In this document: one piece after another, positions 38,360 to 49,427 of the stretch
Layout: each line of letters begins with the position of its first letter
Position numbering within the stretch: the first letter of the stretch is position 1
Translations under genes and position numbers: made by a program
Source: Sipunculus nudus
Taxonomy: Eukaryota; Annelida; Sipuncula; Golfingiida; Sipunculidae
Reading direction: 5' to 3'
NCBI GenBank assembly: GCA_026874595.1
Contig: CM049322.1
Location: 38,845,340 to 38,909,339 of the forward strand
Length of the DNA stretch: 64,000 nt
Notes under the pieces: generated by a model
Told to the model about the DNA's origin: nothing
The model's database searches: none
What the model saw: the letters and a program-made list of their open reading frames with translations, nothing else

Positions 38360-39880
38360 AAAGATGGAAAACCTTAAGATTTCATGAGCTCCTTCTTTTT
38401 GTGCAGCTTCAGTGATCACATTCTCCAGTAAGCATATCAATTGGCAGTGTTCGGCCTTTCATTCCATGTTTTTTGTGTGCTCTTGGATACATGCTTGGTG
38501 ATAATTGTCCAACAGCCTTGTTTTAAGCCATGAAAGCATGGATGTTGTCAATGTCTACTGAGTGCTTGATGTTGTGACATCAGTTAAATCATAGACTTTA
38601 TCTGGGGGCCATCATGTATATAATGAATGCATCACACTCGGTCTCAAACTATTGCCTGGAAGATATGCAAAGCAAGAGTTGTAGAATATAGTCTTACCTT
38701 ACTTATACCTGAAATATATACATACGCCAGCAATGTACTGGATTATTTGGTCCAACAAAGAACTACTAGTTTCAACTTTAAGAAGTCGGTGAATATTGCT
38801 TGTTGCTGGGTAGACTTGAGTGACATCAGAGCTGTTTATTCTAGATATATTTTGAGCCCCAACAGTTGACGAATTAGAGGTAAACATTAAGGATCAGCTC
38901 AAGTTAACCCATGATCGTTGAACACGTGTTTCAAACGAGTTTCAAAGATCACCACATGGACGGTAAACATATAAAACACTGGACCATAAGTGTGTCTGTG
39001 GTTCAATATTTTATATGCGCAGAGAGATATATGTTATTTATTGATATATTCGCCCGATTCTGTACTCAATTTATGCTAAAAGATAATGTATATTAGTCAT
39101 TATCGAAAAACGAGGAGAGTGTATAGAGTGATATACATAGTGATTTATAAAACTTTCCTTGTTTCTGCAAGGAAATTCATTGCATTTTCTGTGATTTTTT
39201 AAAAGTTTTTAAAGAAGGAAAAGATGGCGCTCGAGCGCCATACTTGAACAAGTCAGGAATCGCCGCCCTAGACGCTCCTTCAGCAAATATAAAGATGATA
39301 TTTTAATGAATATTTAATTACATTCTATTTACTATTAGGCCCAAAGAATAGGAGAAATTCAGAGGAGATAAAGATGAATAGCTAAGGTCATAAATATTTA
39401 ACGGAGCGGAAGGTAAGAGAATGCTGCTTGCTTAGTGGATGTGAAGTTAATTTCTTTCTAGGATGTGGTAGGATTATGTCTAGAGGAGAAACGATTTTAT
39501 TTTTGGCTATTGTATGCTTGTAGTCATTTGTTAAGATTTGTATTGAGTTTATATGTTTTATCATGTTGTAAGTGTTGACGGATTGTTCTATCATGTAATT
39601 TTTAACAATCGGTGTGTTTGTGCATGCTCTTAGTTCTGATATTTCAGTGAACCTGCTAACTGTTAACGCTGCTCTGAGGGCTTTATTTTGTTTTGAATAT
39701 TAGTGCCAAAGTTATGTAAAGGGTATCCATTGTGTTCCCTGTGATTCAAAGATGATTATAAGATGTTAATAGTGAAATACGTTGCTTTTCGAAAATGTAA
39801 AGGAGACATTATGGAGGAAATAGGAATAAACCCAGCAAGTGAATAAGGTAGACGAAATTAGACACAGAGCCAGTGATGGT
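38360..39880. other. No gene seen; perfect 18 bp palindrome at 39224-39241
   Basis: ATGGCGCTCGAGCGCCAT at 39224-39241 is a perfect 18 bp palindrome in AT-rich surroundings. The rest (short frames only) holds no recognised gene. 38390-38580 is slightly richer in GC and could be an old transposon fragment. Confidence 0.5.
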
Positions 39881-39885
39881 GAGGT

Positions 39886-39888
<3 letters not shown>

Positions 39889-39937
<49 letters not shown>
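39889..39937. repeat. (AT)n microsatellite
   Basis: Uninterrupted TA run of about 49 bp. Confidence 0.93.
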
Positions 39938-39940
<3 letters not shown>

Positions 39941-40209
39941 GAAAAACCAATAGCTATTCATAAAGCCCATTGCATTATAAATGCTTGCAAGTTCCAGCGG
40001 TTCACTGTATGTTCTTGGATGTAAAACACGACCCATTAATCACAATTGGAAACGTAATGTATAATTTGATAAAGCTAGACAGCGATAAACAAAGAATGCC
40101 CAGGGTTCAGTATATAGGCTGATAAGACCATGAATGTTGGAAAACACATGTGCAAACGTAGCCGTGATATCACGACTCAAATACGTCAAATAATTGTTTT
40201 TACATAATG

Positions 40210-40413
40210 TTAATCCAACATAGGTATTCCAGAAAGATCAATTTGTACTTTAAAGCCTATATTGCCTAACAATTCGTAATACGTCTTTGATATTTCTAGG
40301 CGTGAGACAAGTACAACCAGTGACCATTCAAGAGATATTTTCTTGAGCAGAGTAGTTTTTCCCATTGAAGGTGCACCATGAATCATCATTCTTTGTGTAG
40401 GTCCGCGAATTTT
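40210..40413 (-). CDS. P-loop NTPase exon, probably NACHT-type (partial)
   Basis: The acceptor CTCATTTTCAG precedes KIRGPTQRMMIHGAPSMGKT, then TLLKKISLEW. GAPSMGKTT is a Walker A motif (GxxxxGKT/S). The hydrophobic strand before it and the following 'LLKKISLEW' are the pattern seen after the P-loop in NACHT domains of NLR-type proteins. The frame continues 36 codons and stops at TAA without Walker B or sensor motifs. There is no clear donor, so this is either a truncated terminal exon or a broken gene. It sits between CARD-like pieces at 36 and 44 kb on the same strand, consistent with a CARD-NACHT (NLR-like) gene cluster. AAA+ or other STAND ATPases are alternatives. Confidence 0.55.
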   Translation of the reverse strand, partial: KIRGPTQRMMIHGAPSMGKTTLLKKISLEWSLVVLVSRLEISKTYYELLGNIGFKVQIDLSGIPMLD

Positions 40414-40852
40414 CTGAAAATGAGGTTGTCCTAGCATAAGGGAACATATTAAGGCGATACTTTATGTGAGTTAGCGACAACAATGCTCTTTGATATATTG
40501 GAACTGAATATAACTAATAAAGTAAATTATATAAAATTATGGTAAACACCGCTATTTACAATTTGTAATACGAAGTTAAAAATAAACAGGTAACTATAGA
40601 AATACTCTCTGGAAAAAAATACCCTCGTATCATTTAAATTGATTGTATCAACTGATACACAGGTCTGCATTGCTTGTTTAATTCTTAATAATATATTATT
40701 TATGTCTATTTGTAATAAGTTATGGCATGTAAGCATAGTCAAGCAAAATTACTTTTGAGTAAAATTAACGACAAGACCAGTTGAGCTTTGTGTCTTCTGA
40801 TTTCTGAGATTTAGAGCTACAGTCTGCTGTATATAACGTAACACTCGCCTTT

Positions 40853-40994
40853 TCATTTATATGACCATGATGTAATAAACATGAGTCTTCCCCAAATACC
40901 ACAGCATCCAATTGCACATAGAATTAAAAGTAATAACGTGCTTCTAGAATCGTGTTCGCTATCTTTCTTCGGATCACTTTCGATGTAGAATTTA
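40853..40994 (-). CDS. Possible exon with one transmembrane segment
   Basis: The acceptor TTCTGTTTCAG is followed by one base and 46 codons to TGA. The N-terminal part is charged (KFYIESDPKKDSEHDSRS) and is followed by a hydrophobic stretch (TLLLLILCAIGCCGIWGRLMF) long enough to cross a membrane, then a short tail. A donor-like GTATTT inside the hydrophobic part offers an alternative end. It lies 440 bp upstream of the P-loop exon on the same strand, but the phases (1 versus 0) do not join simply. No family recognised. Confidence 0.3.
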
Positions 40995-41404
40995 CTGAAA
41001 CAGAATTTTATTCAATGCAAAAAATTTGACCAAATTTGTATGCAGACATTAAAAAGTGAAGTGACCCATGGGTCATGACACTCAGCTGACCAGCAGGTCA
41101 TTTTAGCCTAACATTCACAACAGGAATTTTAGCATCTAAAGCTATATTGAGATTAACTTCAGATGTGATCTTGACCATTGATCTTCTGACAGCACCGTCG
41201 ACATGGTTCTTCCGAAAGTCATGGATCACACGTGCAAACTGAATCCACTCATGACTAGTCTATACAGGTTGTATGAGAGAAGAATAAGATCAAATTCCAG
41301 ATCACCAATTTTCAAGCTACAAAGAGGACTTGATTGAAACATTTTGTCTGTCAAAACTAAGGACAAAATAGAAGTTATCACGTTCACAAGAATCTCCAAA
41401 GCAC

Positions 41405-41860
41405 TTTAAAATATAAAGAAATTGGGTAAAAAATAAAAAAAAACAGGTGCCGCCATTAGTCATAACTGATATAACTAGTCATGCTAAAAAATGTAGGAGG
41501 TTTCACTACACTAGATCAAACCAGAAATGAGAAACTGACATCTTGCTGTGATAAGACAGTCTAAACATTTAGGAAAAAAGGCGGGAAAATCGAAAAAAAA
41601 CAGTGGTTCCACAAATCTTCGGAAAATGATAAAACTAGTAATCATCAATAAAAAATATGAGGTTTCAGGACGCTAGATGAGACCACAGATGAAAAACTGA
41701 CACCTTGCTTCAATTTGGCAGTCTAAAAGTATAAGAAAAATATGCCTGACAAAAAAAAATGTGAAGCCACCAGTCTTTGGGAACTAATCATGATCAATAA
41801 ACATATGAGGTTTCACTACACTAGATGAAACCAAGAAAGAGAACCAGTCTAAACATGCAA
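41405..41860 (+). repeat. Tandem repeat, ~158 bp, three units
   Basis: Units begin near 41440 ('aaacaggtgccgcc'), 41596 ('aaacagtggttcc') and 41752. Each includes 'gaggtttcactacactagat' or a close variant and 'gaaactgacatcttgct'. Adjacent sequence to 42140 contains 'gatctctgttgctcagatga' with the short palindromic end 'ctcagatgagagtcatctgag', typical of a mobile-element end. Confidence 0.8.
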
Positions 41861-42139
41861 TCTATGCATTAATTATTGAGATACAAGAGATCTTGTATCA
41901 AATTTTGAATTATTATGGGGGTAGATTCAAGCCCCTTAGGTCAAAGAATATCGGCCACAGTGACCTAATTTCAAGAGTCAAGGGAGATATTTAAGGACCC
42001 TCCTGAATCTTAAATTAGAACATTCTACTTTTACCCTGTTAATGGACAACCGGAAGAACTGACGACCTGACGGCCAGATGGACGAAGATAAAAGAGTGAT
42101 CTCTGTTGCTCAGATGAGAGTCATCTGAGCTTAAAAAAA

Positions 42140-43120
42140 GTATTCCATATATTCAGTAAAATCTTTCCGTCCATGGCCAAATTTAGACAATAAAAATATT
42201 ATTCAGTCACTGAACGTTTCTTTCTCCAACATTATGATCCAAAAATTAATTCGTCACTATGTGTATTCAAAATTCACAATTTACTCGCTGGTGCGCATTT
42301 ACCTTGAATCACAAAGATTTTTTTTGTAAAATAAAAAAATGCATGTTTTTATTGATAACTGAGATGACGAGAACATGCCTTAGTCATTTTGCTCAAAATA
42401 TGCGAGCCCAATGACCTGTTATCTGTGTGTTTGTTCTCTACAATATATGGATGCCACAATGGATACAGATGATAATAAAGATATATCCAACGTTTATATA
42501 TTTGCATTTAAGCCCAGGCTAGATATTCTGAAGAGCGTTAAAAATACACAAAGCTTTGTCCACTCATATGAAAAACTTATGTGATCGGTTGTGTGTGTGT
42601 ATATCAGAGAAATATCTTCGAAAGAGTATTGCTATGAGGTTTTGGGGAATGACGGGCCATAGGTGACACCAGAAGCTTTTAAATTTTGTTGACTGATCGG
42701 TGGAATAAGTGTGCTGGTCTGGATCCAGGCAATCCAAGCTCCAAGTAAATTCAGAACTTTTTTAGGAATTCCTTTGGACATGGAAGGTAACTTTAACTTC
42801 CATGGATACTTTAACTTTTATAATGAGTAACCGACATTGTCTTGTCGTCAACGTCATAGAACTCTGATGCTGGACCATGACGTCAAATTACGTTTCAAGG
42901 TCCTGACAAGTTGCTGTTTGCGCCATTACGGTGTTTATCTTGATCATGTGGCCCATGGCCACTTCACTCCTTCATTACACGAAGCCGCCCATGGAGATCC
43001 AACAGTACATTTTTTTTAAATATGTTCATATAAAGCGTAATTAAGAAGTCCATTCACACACACGTACACACACACACACACATATATATTATATTTATAT
43101 ATGGGCTAGTCCATATACAT
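42140..43120. other. No gene seen
   Basis: AT-rich non-coding DNA with a short (GT)n run near 42588 and a (CA)n/(TA)n stretch near 43056-43100. Confidence 0.5.
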
Positions 43121-43127
43121 ATGGGCT

Positions 43128-43400
43128 AGGTATCGTCAAGCTTAGTACGCTGGACTTGTGACCGTAAGGTTGTGTGTTCGCGTCCTGTTCTGACCGCCGT
43201 CTGTGATAAGACTCCTAGCTAAATATTTACAACAAGGATGCACCCTATCGATCCAGGATTGAAAAGGTACTGGTCATGATCGGCAGGCATATGTAAAAAG
43301 AATAACCTTCTAAAGCGCCTGTTATGGCTGCATGGGTTGCATGTTCCCCTGGGAGCCGATAAAAGCTAAAAGGAGGAACAGGCCCAAAAGACCAGGAAGG
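43128..43400 (+). mobile_element. tRNA-derived SINE-like element
   Basis: 43128-43200 has tRNA-like layout with a box B (GTGTTCGCGTCC) and 'aagcttagtacgctggacttgtgaccgtaaggt', resembling a D-loop to anticodon region. A ~170 bp body with 'acaaggatgcaccctatcg' follows. Box A is degenerate. Family not named. Confidence 0.5.
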
Positions 43401-43445
43401 CAAAGTGCAAAGTCGGACGAGACTGACATCATCAGTGAGAACACA

Positions 43446-43500
43446 CTACCCCCCCCCCCCCCCCATCTGTTACCTTCGATCAAAGGGGTGGGGGGGGGGG
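43446..43500. repeat. Poly-C and poly-G runs
   Basis: A C-run at about 43449-43464 is followed 25 bp later by a G-run at about 43489-43500. Together they could pair as a hairpin or form G-quadruplex on either strand. Length is likely to be unreliable in assembly. Confidence 0.9.
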
Positions 43501-43743
43501 ACTGGGATCAGATTATTCATCATCAGTCAGCAGAGCCTGTACAAAACCACATATGCTACACATCTTTAATAGTTTTTTTCAGAACTGGAGAGCTCCAAAC
43601 GCACTTAATGCTTCTCATTAAACGTGTGGGAGTATCGGATTAGGCATTTGTTCCAAGTTATATTTTTAGTGCAGATACAGGTGTGGGCGGAGGTATTCGC
43701 TCTGTTAGTGCCTTCTAGTCAATGCATACATCTTTGTATTTAC

Positions 43744-43845
43744 TAGAGAGTATGCATTTCACAACATGCTTCTTTCCGGACCTCTTCAGACAGTAAAGCC
43801 GTTCAGTTTATTACGACGCTTTCAATATAGTACCTGTACCCAGCT
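43744..43845 (-). pseudogene. CARD second-half exon, frameshifted
   Basis: KRRNKLNGFTV ends at TGA in one frame and CLKRSGKKHVVKCILSS continues in the neighbouring frame to a GTAAAT donor. The combined pattern fits CARD helices 5-6 (…F..CLK.SG..HVV..IL). It lies 0.2 kb downstream of the homologous CARD first-half exon at 44035-44149, with a long (AT)n tract between, on the same strand. The frame change makes it a likely pseudogene or a sequencing error. Confidence 0.5.
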
Positions 43846-43890
43846 TCATAACACATCTTTCTTTATTAGGTACGAGTGTACAAGATATCA

Positions 43891-43909
43891 ATATATATAT
43901 ATAAATATA

Positions 43910-43971
<62 letters not shown>
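43891..43971. repeat. (AT)n microsatellite, ~80 bp
   Basis: TA repeat with a few 'aaatat' interruptions, lying in the presumed intron between the two CARD half-exons. Confidence 0.93.
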
Positions 43972-43975
<4 letters not shown>

Positions 43976-44034
43976 TGTCCAACCACTAAATGAAAATATT
44001 TCTACTTTACTGTACTTGTTTCGAATTGGGTTAC

Positions 44035-44149
44035 CTCGACTTCCTCTAGTTCGTCCAGTGATAGTACGTCATGTGAGAATAACTTGAAGAAAGCAAAATT
44101 TTCTACCAAGGAACTGGCTGCGAAAGGTAGACACATCCTTCGGAGATGC
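44035..44149 (-). CDS. CARD-like domain, first-half exon (second copy)
   Basis: Acceptor AGGCCTTTAG, one leading base, then 38 codons starting HLRRMCLPFAASSLVENFAF and ending FKLFSHDVLSLDELEEVE at donor GTAACC (phase 0). The last 20 residues match the exon at 35988-36125 (LSTNVLLEEELEEIE) position for position in pattern. No ATG begins this exon, so an upstream exon would be needed; none was identified. Likely a paralogous fragment of the same CARD gene family. Confidence 0.48.
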
Positions 44150-44159
44150 CTAAAGGCCT

Positions 44160-45756
44160 TAAGTTATGTTTGCAAATGTATACATATATAAATACAAAAC
44201 ACGTTAAATAAGATACTGTACAGTCGCAAATCAAATACTAAACAAGAACTTTTAAATCCCTATGAACAACAAATGTTAAGTGGTTATGTAAAAAAAATCT
44301 CAACGTAAAGTTTTATGTATTCCTGCATAAGAAATTAAAAAAAAAAAGGAAAACGTACCAGTGTCTCTTCAATTTTTTTCCATGTCAGCGAGGGAGATGA
44401 TTAATGTACATATCCGTGTGCACTAAGAAATATGAGAAGCGTTTTGTATATAATGTACCTAGGGTGTGCACTGAGAAATTTAAAGAAACGCTTTATTTGC
44501 ATTTATGTATAGACAAGTAATAAACAAAAATGATTGTTCTGCTTTACATTTTTTTAAAGAATATATTAGGTAGAATACACGGTAATACTGTTTATAGCGT
44601 GGTCCTATCAATCTGTCGTGGCATCCATCATGTGATTCAGCTGTTTGAAGAAAAAATAAGAAGATTTCCTTTAGGCTCCGGCCCTTGTATGCATGCCACA
44701 CACACCAGAGGAAGTTTTCTGTTCCTAAATGCTACTCATCGACTAATAGCGCATTAGTTTTCATTTCTTTCCGATTGATTTAGCCAGAATTACACAATTC
44801 ATAGTACTTAAGTCATACATCCAGAAGAGGGTTCTTGTGATTGTATGGTTTCTATACTTTTCTTATTTTGTAGGGATGTTTGTTTTGAGTAAACTTACGT
44901 CACTAATAACACCAATTGCAGACTGAATTATATATTGCAATTATGCCATATCTTGTCCAATTATAGTTCTCTACATATAAACCTTAATCTGTATACATCC
45001 AAACCATATGAACCGAATATTGAAAATTACTACACCGAATTAAACCAGTAGCGACATTTTTCGCGCATAATGCAAAGAGTTTAACAGAGCAACCGTGCTA
45101 CACAAATTATAAAATAGTGATTTTCATTGATCTGTTTCAATATATAATCGTACATATTAAAATCTTTATACATAATTTATGCTCTTATTTGGGTTTTGTA
45201 TCTTTGTTATATAATTGTTAAAGATATAGATAATGGGGTTGATTTTGATCCGCCGTGCTGTATCACACAATCTGTCTCCCTACATATGCAGTTAATTTAC
45301 TTTATGAAAATAAATAATAACAATTTTACATTAACTTGTTTTGACAGAAGCCTTACAACAAATTAAACATGATGGTGACTTTTTACAAAGATTTTCATGT
45401 ATTTCTTACCAGCCAGGCATCGGCCCCCTGACTGGTTTATATAGAATAGATTAAATTGATTATATGTCTGTACTGGTTGAAGGAGCTAACATTTTATATT
45501 ACCAAAGCCTGGAATCTGAATGTCATCAACCTATTTCACCTTTACTTGAGGTCGTCTGGGATGACATGCATAGATAGCTTTGATACCCTTAGATTTCATG
45601 GATGAAGCGCAATCATACAGTCATACAGACATATGCTAGTATGACCACCCTAGAACCACTGCACAGGAGAAATTTTACCTAATGACTCGTGGCCGCAGGA
45701 ATTACATGAAATGACTTAAATGTTTAGGCATTTCATGAAATGCCTGAATTCACATT

Positions 45757-45810
<54 letters not shown>

Positions 45811-46260
45811 GTATATATATGTGTATGTACTTGATACGCTTTTTCACGAATTATGATGGTCTCATAAGCACGGCACATATACCGCGGGCTTTGGGGTTAC
45901 CTTCCTAGAGTTAATAATAAGGCAACGGCTAACCACTTCATGGCGACGTTAAGAATGCCAACATGGATCTTAACTAATGACAGAGAGATAGAGTGTATGA
46001 CATTGGGTATATACCATTAACGAAACGGTCAGTTGTAATTGCTGTATAATTTAAATCAAAGCAGTTTAGTGTATTTTTATGGAGAAATGTAAAATTACAA
46101 ATGGATTTTGCTGTACCCCTGCCTTCATTATCCTACTGAAATATTACATAACGAATCAATTTTAATATTGTTATAAGTGATATACGTAATGTTACTATAG
46201 CGGATACCCTCAACGTATTATTTTAGATCGTACAGAAAAAAATAAGACACTTGTTTGATA
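44160..46260. other. No gene seen; (AT)n at 45759-45807
   Basis: About 2.1 kb of AT-rich sequence. Short frames only (up to 75 codons) and no supported splice context. The upstream exons expected for the lectin/scavenger-receptor locus at 46.5 kb were not found here. Confidence 0.45.
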
Positions 46261-46264
46261 CCGC

Positions 46265-46375
46265 TTATGAAGGGAGGTTGTAGTTGCCCGTCCAAGGTCG
46301 GTTGTTTTCCCCGGGTTCTTCGGCATTCTCCATCTCTAGAGACTACCAAACGCTACCTTCCGAGCTAAGGAGTCT
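46265..46375. mobile_element. Dispersed repeat fragment with 'ttccccgggttcttcgg' core
   Basis: GC-rich patch in AT-rich DNA. 'ggttgttttccccgggttct' resembles a widespread animal repeat motif (gtgggttttc.ccgggttctccgg). Fragment only; family not named. Confidence 0.35.
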
Positions 46376-46498
46376 GTATAATATTAATTATTATAACTAG
46401 TTGTACAATTCATGTAAAAATTAAATTTATAATTTAAAGAAATTTAGAAAATATCTCAAATATTGTTTTTATCACGTTAATATGTTCTTCCCATGTAG

Positions 46499-48613
46499 GT
46501 GAATTGCACAAACTGGAAGCCTGGACGGACTTCAAATATGAAAAAAACACCACCCTTTTCTCCTGTGTATTTCTTACCAATAACGGCTCTTGGTTTGATA
46601 ATGCATGCCCAACGGTGCATCGTTTCAAATGCTCCAGAGACACTCTTGCAGGTATGTTGTTTATAAAAAACCATATCCTACTATGTGTTATTATTGTGCG
46701 ACAGCTTGGTTAAGGTCATACAAAATGTCCGAAAATTTCCCTGCTGGTGTATTTCAATCTTAATACAGAGGAGACTTTGTTTGATATCTATGTTATAATC
46801 TGTATCAGCGGTATTCCGTTGTGTTTGCAACTAACCAAGTCTTGACAACTGCCAAATGAATGAAGAGACACTTTCGAGCTGTGGGACGTTTGCTGTCGTG
46901 AGGGTTGAATGCTCATATCCATATATCAAGGTAAGATTTCCAAGATACTCTCTAAGATATTTACCAGAAGATTGAGAACTTAACAGTAATTTACTAGAAT
47001 AGGCGTACCATGATTCCAGTTAATAATAATTCCATTCTCACTGCTGACAATTTAGGGGAAAGAAATCGATGGGGCTCAGTTAAAAACAGAAAAAAATCAT
47101 TTAAAACTGAGATTTTGTTTTCAATATTCCAAATTATAATTTACAATTGTAAATGAACGGATAATCGAGGCAGATGAAAACAAATCCGTGAGACCTCACA
47201 ATTGTCACTTTCATATGTGGTATTAATTTGTATGAATACTATATTTCGTAAAACATTTTTCGTGTCACTTTATTGTGCATAGATATTTCTATATCGGAGC
47301 ACACTTAGTGCTTGAATTAGAGAGAAACTTAAGTTGTTTCATTTTTTTATATTTTATCAGACATCATTTTTGGAAAGGTTTATTTAGATAAATTAAAAGC
47401 TTATTGATCAAAGCAGAATTTAATCGCTAAATAAATCATTTTTAATCCAGTCATTTTCGAAAAAGACCTGGACCAGAAACTGCACCCTAGTCGCACAAAT
47501 ATAATTCGGATATTGTCCTGTAACACACACACACACACAAAGACATATAATGCTATTAGTTTCTTAGTTTCTTTAACTTTAGTCAGAAGAATATGGGAAA
47601 AACTTGCTCCTGGTTATTCGAGAATACCTCCAGATCTAGCATACCGACAGGTGGCGCTATGTTTGCGACGCTGGATTCATTAAAGAAAATAGTGAAGTTG
47701 TTTGCAGAAAATTTATGAGTAATCCGAGTTACGTCGTGAGAATAACAGATGAAGGAAAGGGTATGGAACATTAAAATTTGATAAGTTTGGTCATTTACTT
47801 CTGATGATCCTGTTGTCGCCAAATACAATTTAGCTTGCACAGGAAATTTGACTTTTAAGGGTATGGCTCAAGAAAGGCGTGAGATATACTTGCGGGCGCC
47901 AGTGTGGAAGCGTCAGGTGTATTCATGTATTTTACATAACTTCTTACATTCTTGTATCAAATATAAAAAGGGTTTTTCAGTACCTGAACAAGTTCGCGTA
48001 AAAAAGTGTAGATGTGATTTCAGATTGTTTTTTAGCAAAAGCCATGTCGAGGTTGTGACAACAAAAAAATTGATATTAACTAATATTAATCAAAATAAGA
48101 CAGATAAAAACAACCTATCAAATCACAACGGCTGAAAAGAATTTGAAGTAACACAGAAACAACCGAACCAGTACATGTCCTAGTTTTTTTACTTTTATAC
48201 CAGAATAATGAAAATTCTGTCGGTCGTTTCGGGCAAATTTGTAGTTGTCGGTATAACCATTGTGGTTATGCAGGGGTCACGTGCTCTTCTGTTGACGGAA
48301 CCTGTTTGGCGAGAAATTGTGAAGCGGGATATGTGGGCTGAAAGTGTGACAAAGGTGTTCCTAATTGGAATACCATTGTATCGGAAAAATATATCATTAC
48401 ATCAATACTATTACATTTGTACTAAAAAGCTTATTTGCGCAATTATAAGTGACCGCTCTTACTTTAACTGAAAGATAAAGGGAAATGACAAATTGTGAAA
48501 ATTAATACTTGTATACCTTTAATATAAACTTCAATATCACATTTTATATTTAACAACAAGCTTGCCGAGATGGTTATTGGGACATGAACTGTTCAACTCC
48601 ATGTGGCCATTGT
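46499..48613 (+). pseudogene. Scavenger-receptor-like pseudogene: C-type lectin, SRCR and EGF-like exons
   Basis: Five exon-like segments in order. (1) 46499-46651, C-type lectin C-terminal half: VNCTNWKPG in one frame and CVFLTNNGSWFDNACP..FKC in the next, the change falling at the A7 run 46541-46547. (2) 46809-46930, SRCR C-terminal part (SLDNCQMNEETLSSCG, FAVVRVEC) with in-frame TAA at 46832. (3) 47583 to about 47870, an SRCR domain (DRWRYVCDAGF..EVVCRKF, then YNLACTGN) with TAG at 47637 and a later frame change. (4) 48274-48354, EGF-like (CSSVDGTCLARNCEAGYVG) with TGA at 48339. (5) 48561-48613, EGF-like (CRDGYWDMNCSTPCGHC) ending at GTAAGTT. Acceptors and most donors are intact and phases between 1-2 and 4-5 agree. 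Membrane receptors of this makeup bind microbial or apoptotic ligands; this copy cannot make one unless the breaks are errors. Confidence 0.68.
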
Positions 48614-49053
48614 GTAAGTTAATTAAAAAAAAATAAATGTTTAGAACTTCTTTAAATTTGCCAACACGACTATGTCCTTATGTAGTGTAATGTCTGGTTT
48701 AATATGCAACTAATATATATTTTTCTTTAACATAGAATATTTCACTCATCTGAAGCACAGAAAAACAGTGAGAGAGAACGAAAACATTTGAAGACGGAAT
48801 TAAAAAATGACAAAACAAGACATCCTAGGAGTCGAATTTCCAAAATGGTTAATTTTTTTTAATAGATAACGCCCACATTTTTGTTCCAAAAACAGAACTT
48901 AAAGATTCATTCACTCAGTAGGATTTTTTATTATTTTTTTTTAGTTTATTTTTGCTATATGATGTATTTCCACATATCGGAGCGCGTCCTGTATGATTCT
49001 GTTGACGATTATACAATATATACAAGTGCATTTATAACACTTAATATAAACAC

Positions 49054-49057
<4 letters not shown>

Positions 49058-49091
<34 letters not shown>
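49058..49091. repeat. (AT)n microsatellite
   Basis: TA repeat. The stretch 48620-49420 otherwise shows no gene. Confidence 0.93.
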
Positions 49092-49093
<2 letters not shown>

Positions 49094-49427
49094 GCAAAAT
49101 GATGCAAGTAAAAAATACAGCAACCGGTTTTCTTTCTTTACCTACACATTCCAGTTTAATAAAAGCAACGGTGATATTTGCTTAGAATTCGGCTCAATCT
49201 GTCCTTCTGCTTACCCATATGTGTTAAACAAATTTATATTCTGCAAAAGCACGCGCTTATGATGTACTAATTATTATGTCTGCTAGTAATCATAAGTAGT
49301 CTGAAGAATATTACCCGTCGATTTTATCTGAAGTAAAATACAACCATGTACATGAATATAATTTAAGTTGAAGTTAAATATTTGGTTAGAGTTGTATTTT
49401 CATACGTAAGAGTGATCCGTAGAACTA

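Noticed and set aside
47848-48135. 95-codon plus-strand frame as an independent gene
   Set aside because: Its start overlaps the SRCR remnant (NLACTGNLTFKG); the rest is AT-rich and unstructured.
48208-48471. 87-codon plus-strand frame
   Set aside because: Out of frame with the EGF-like exon at 48274-48354, which explains the cysteine pattern better.
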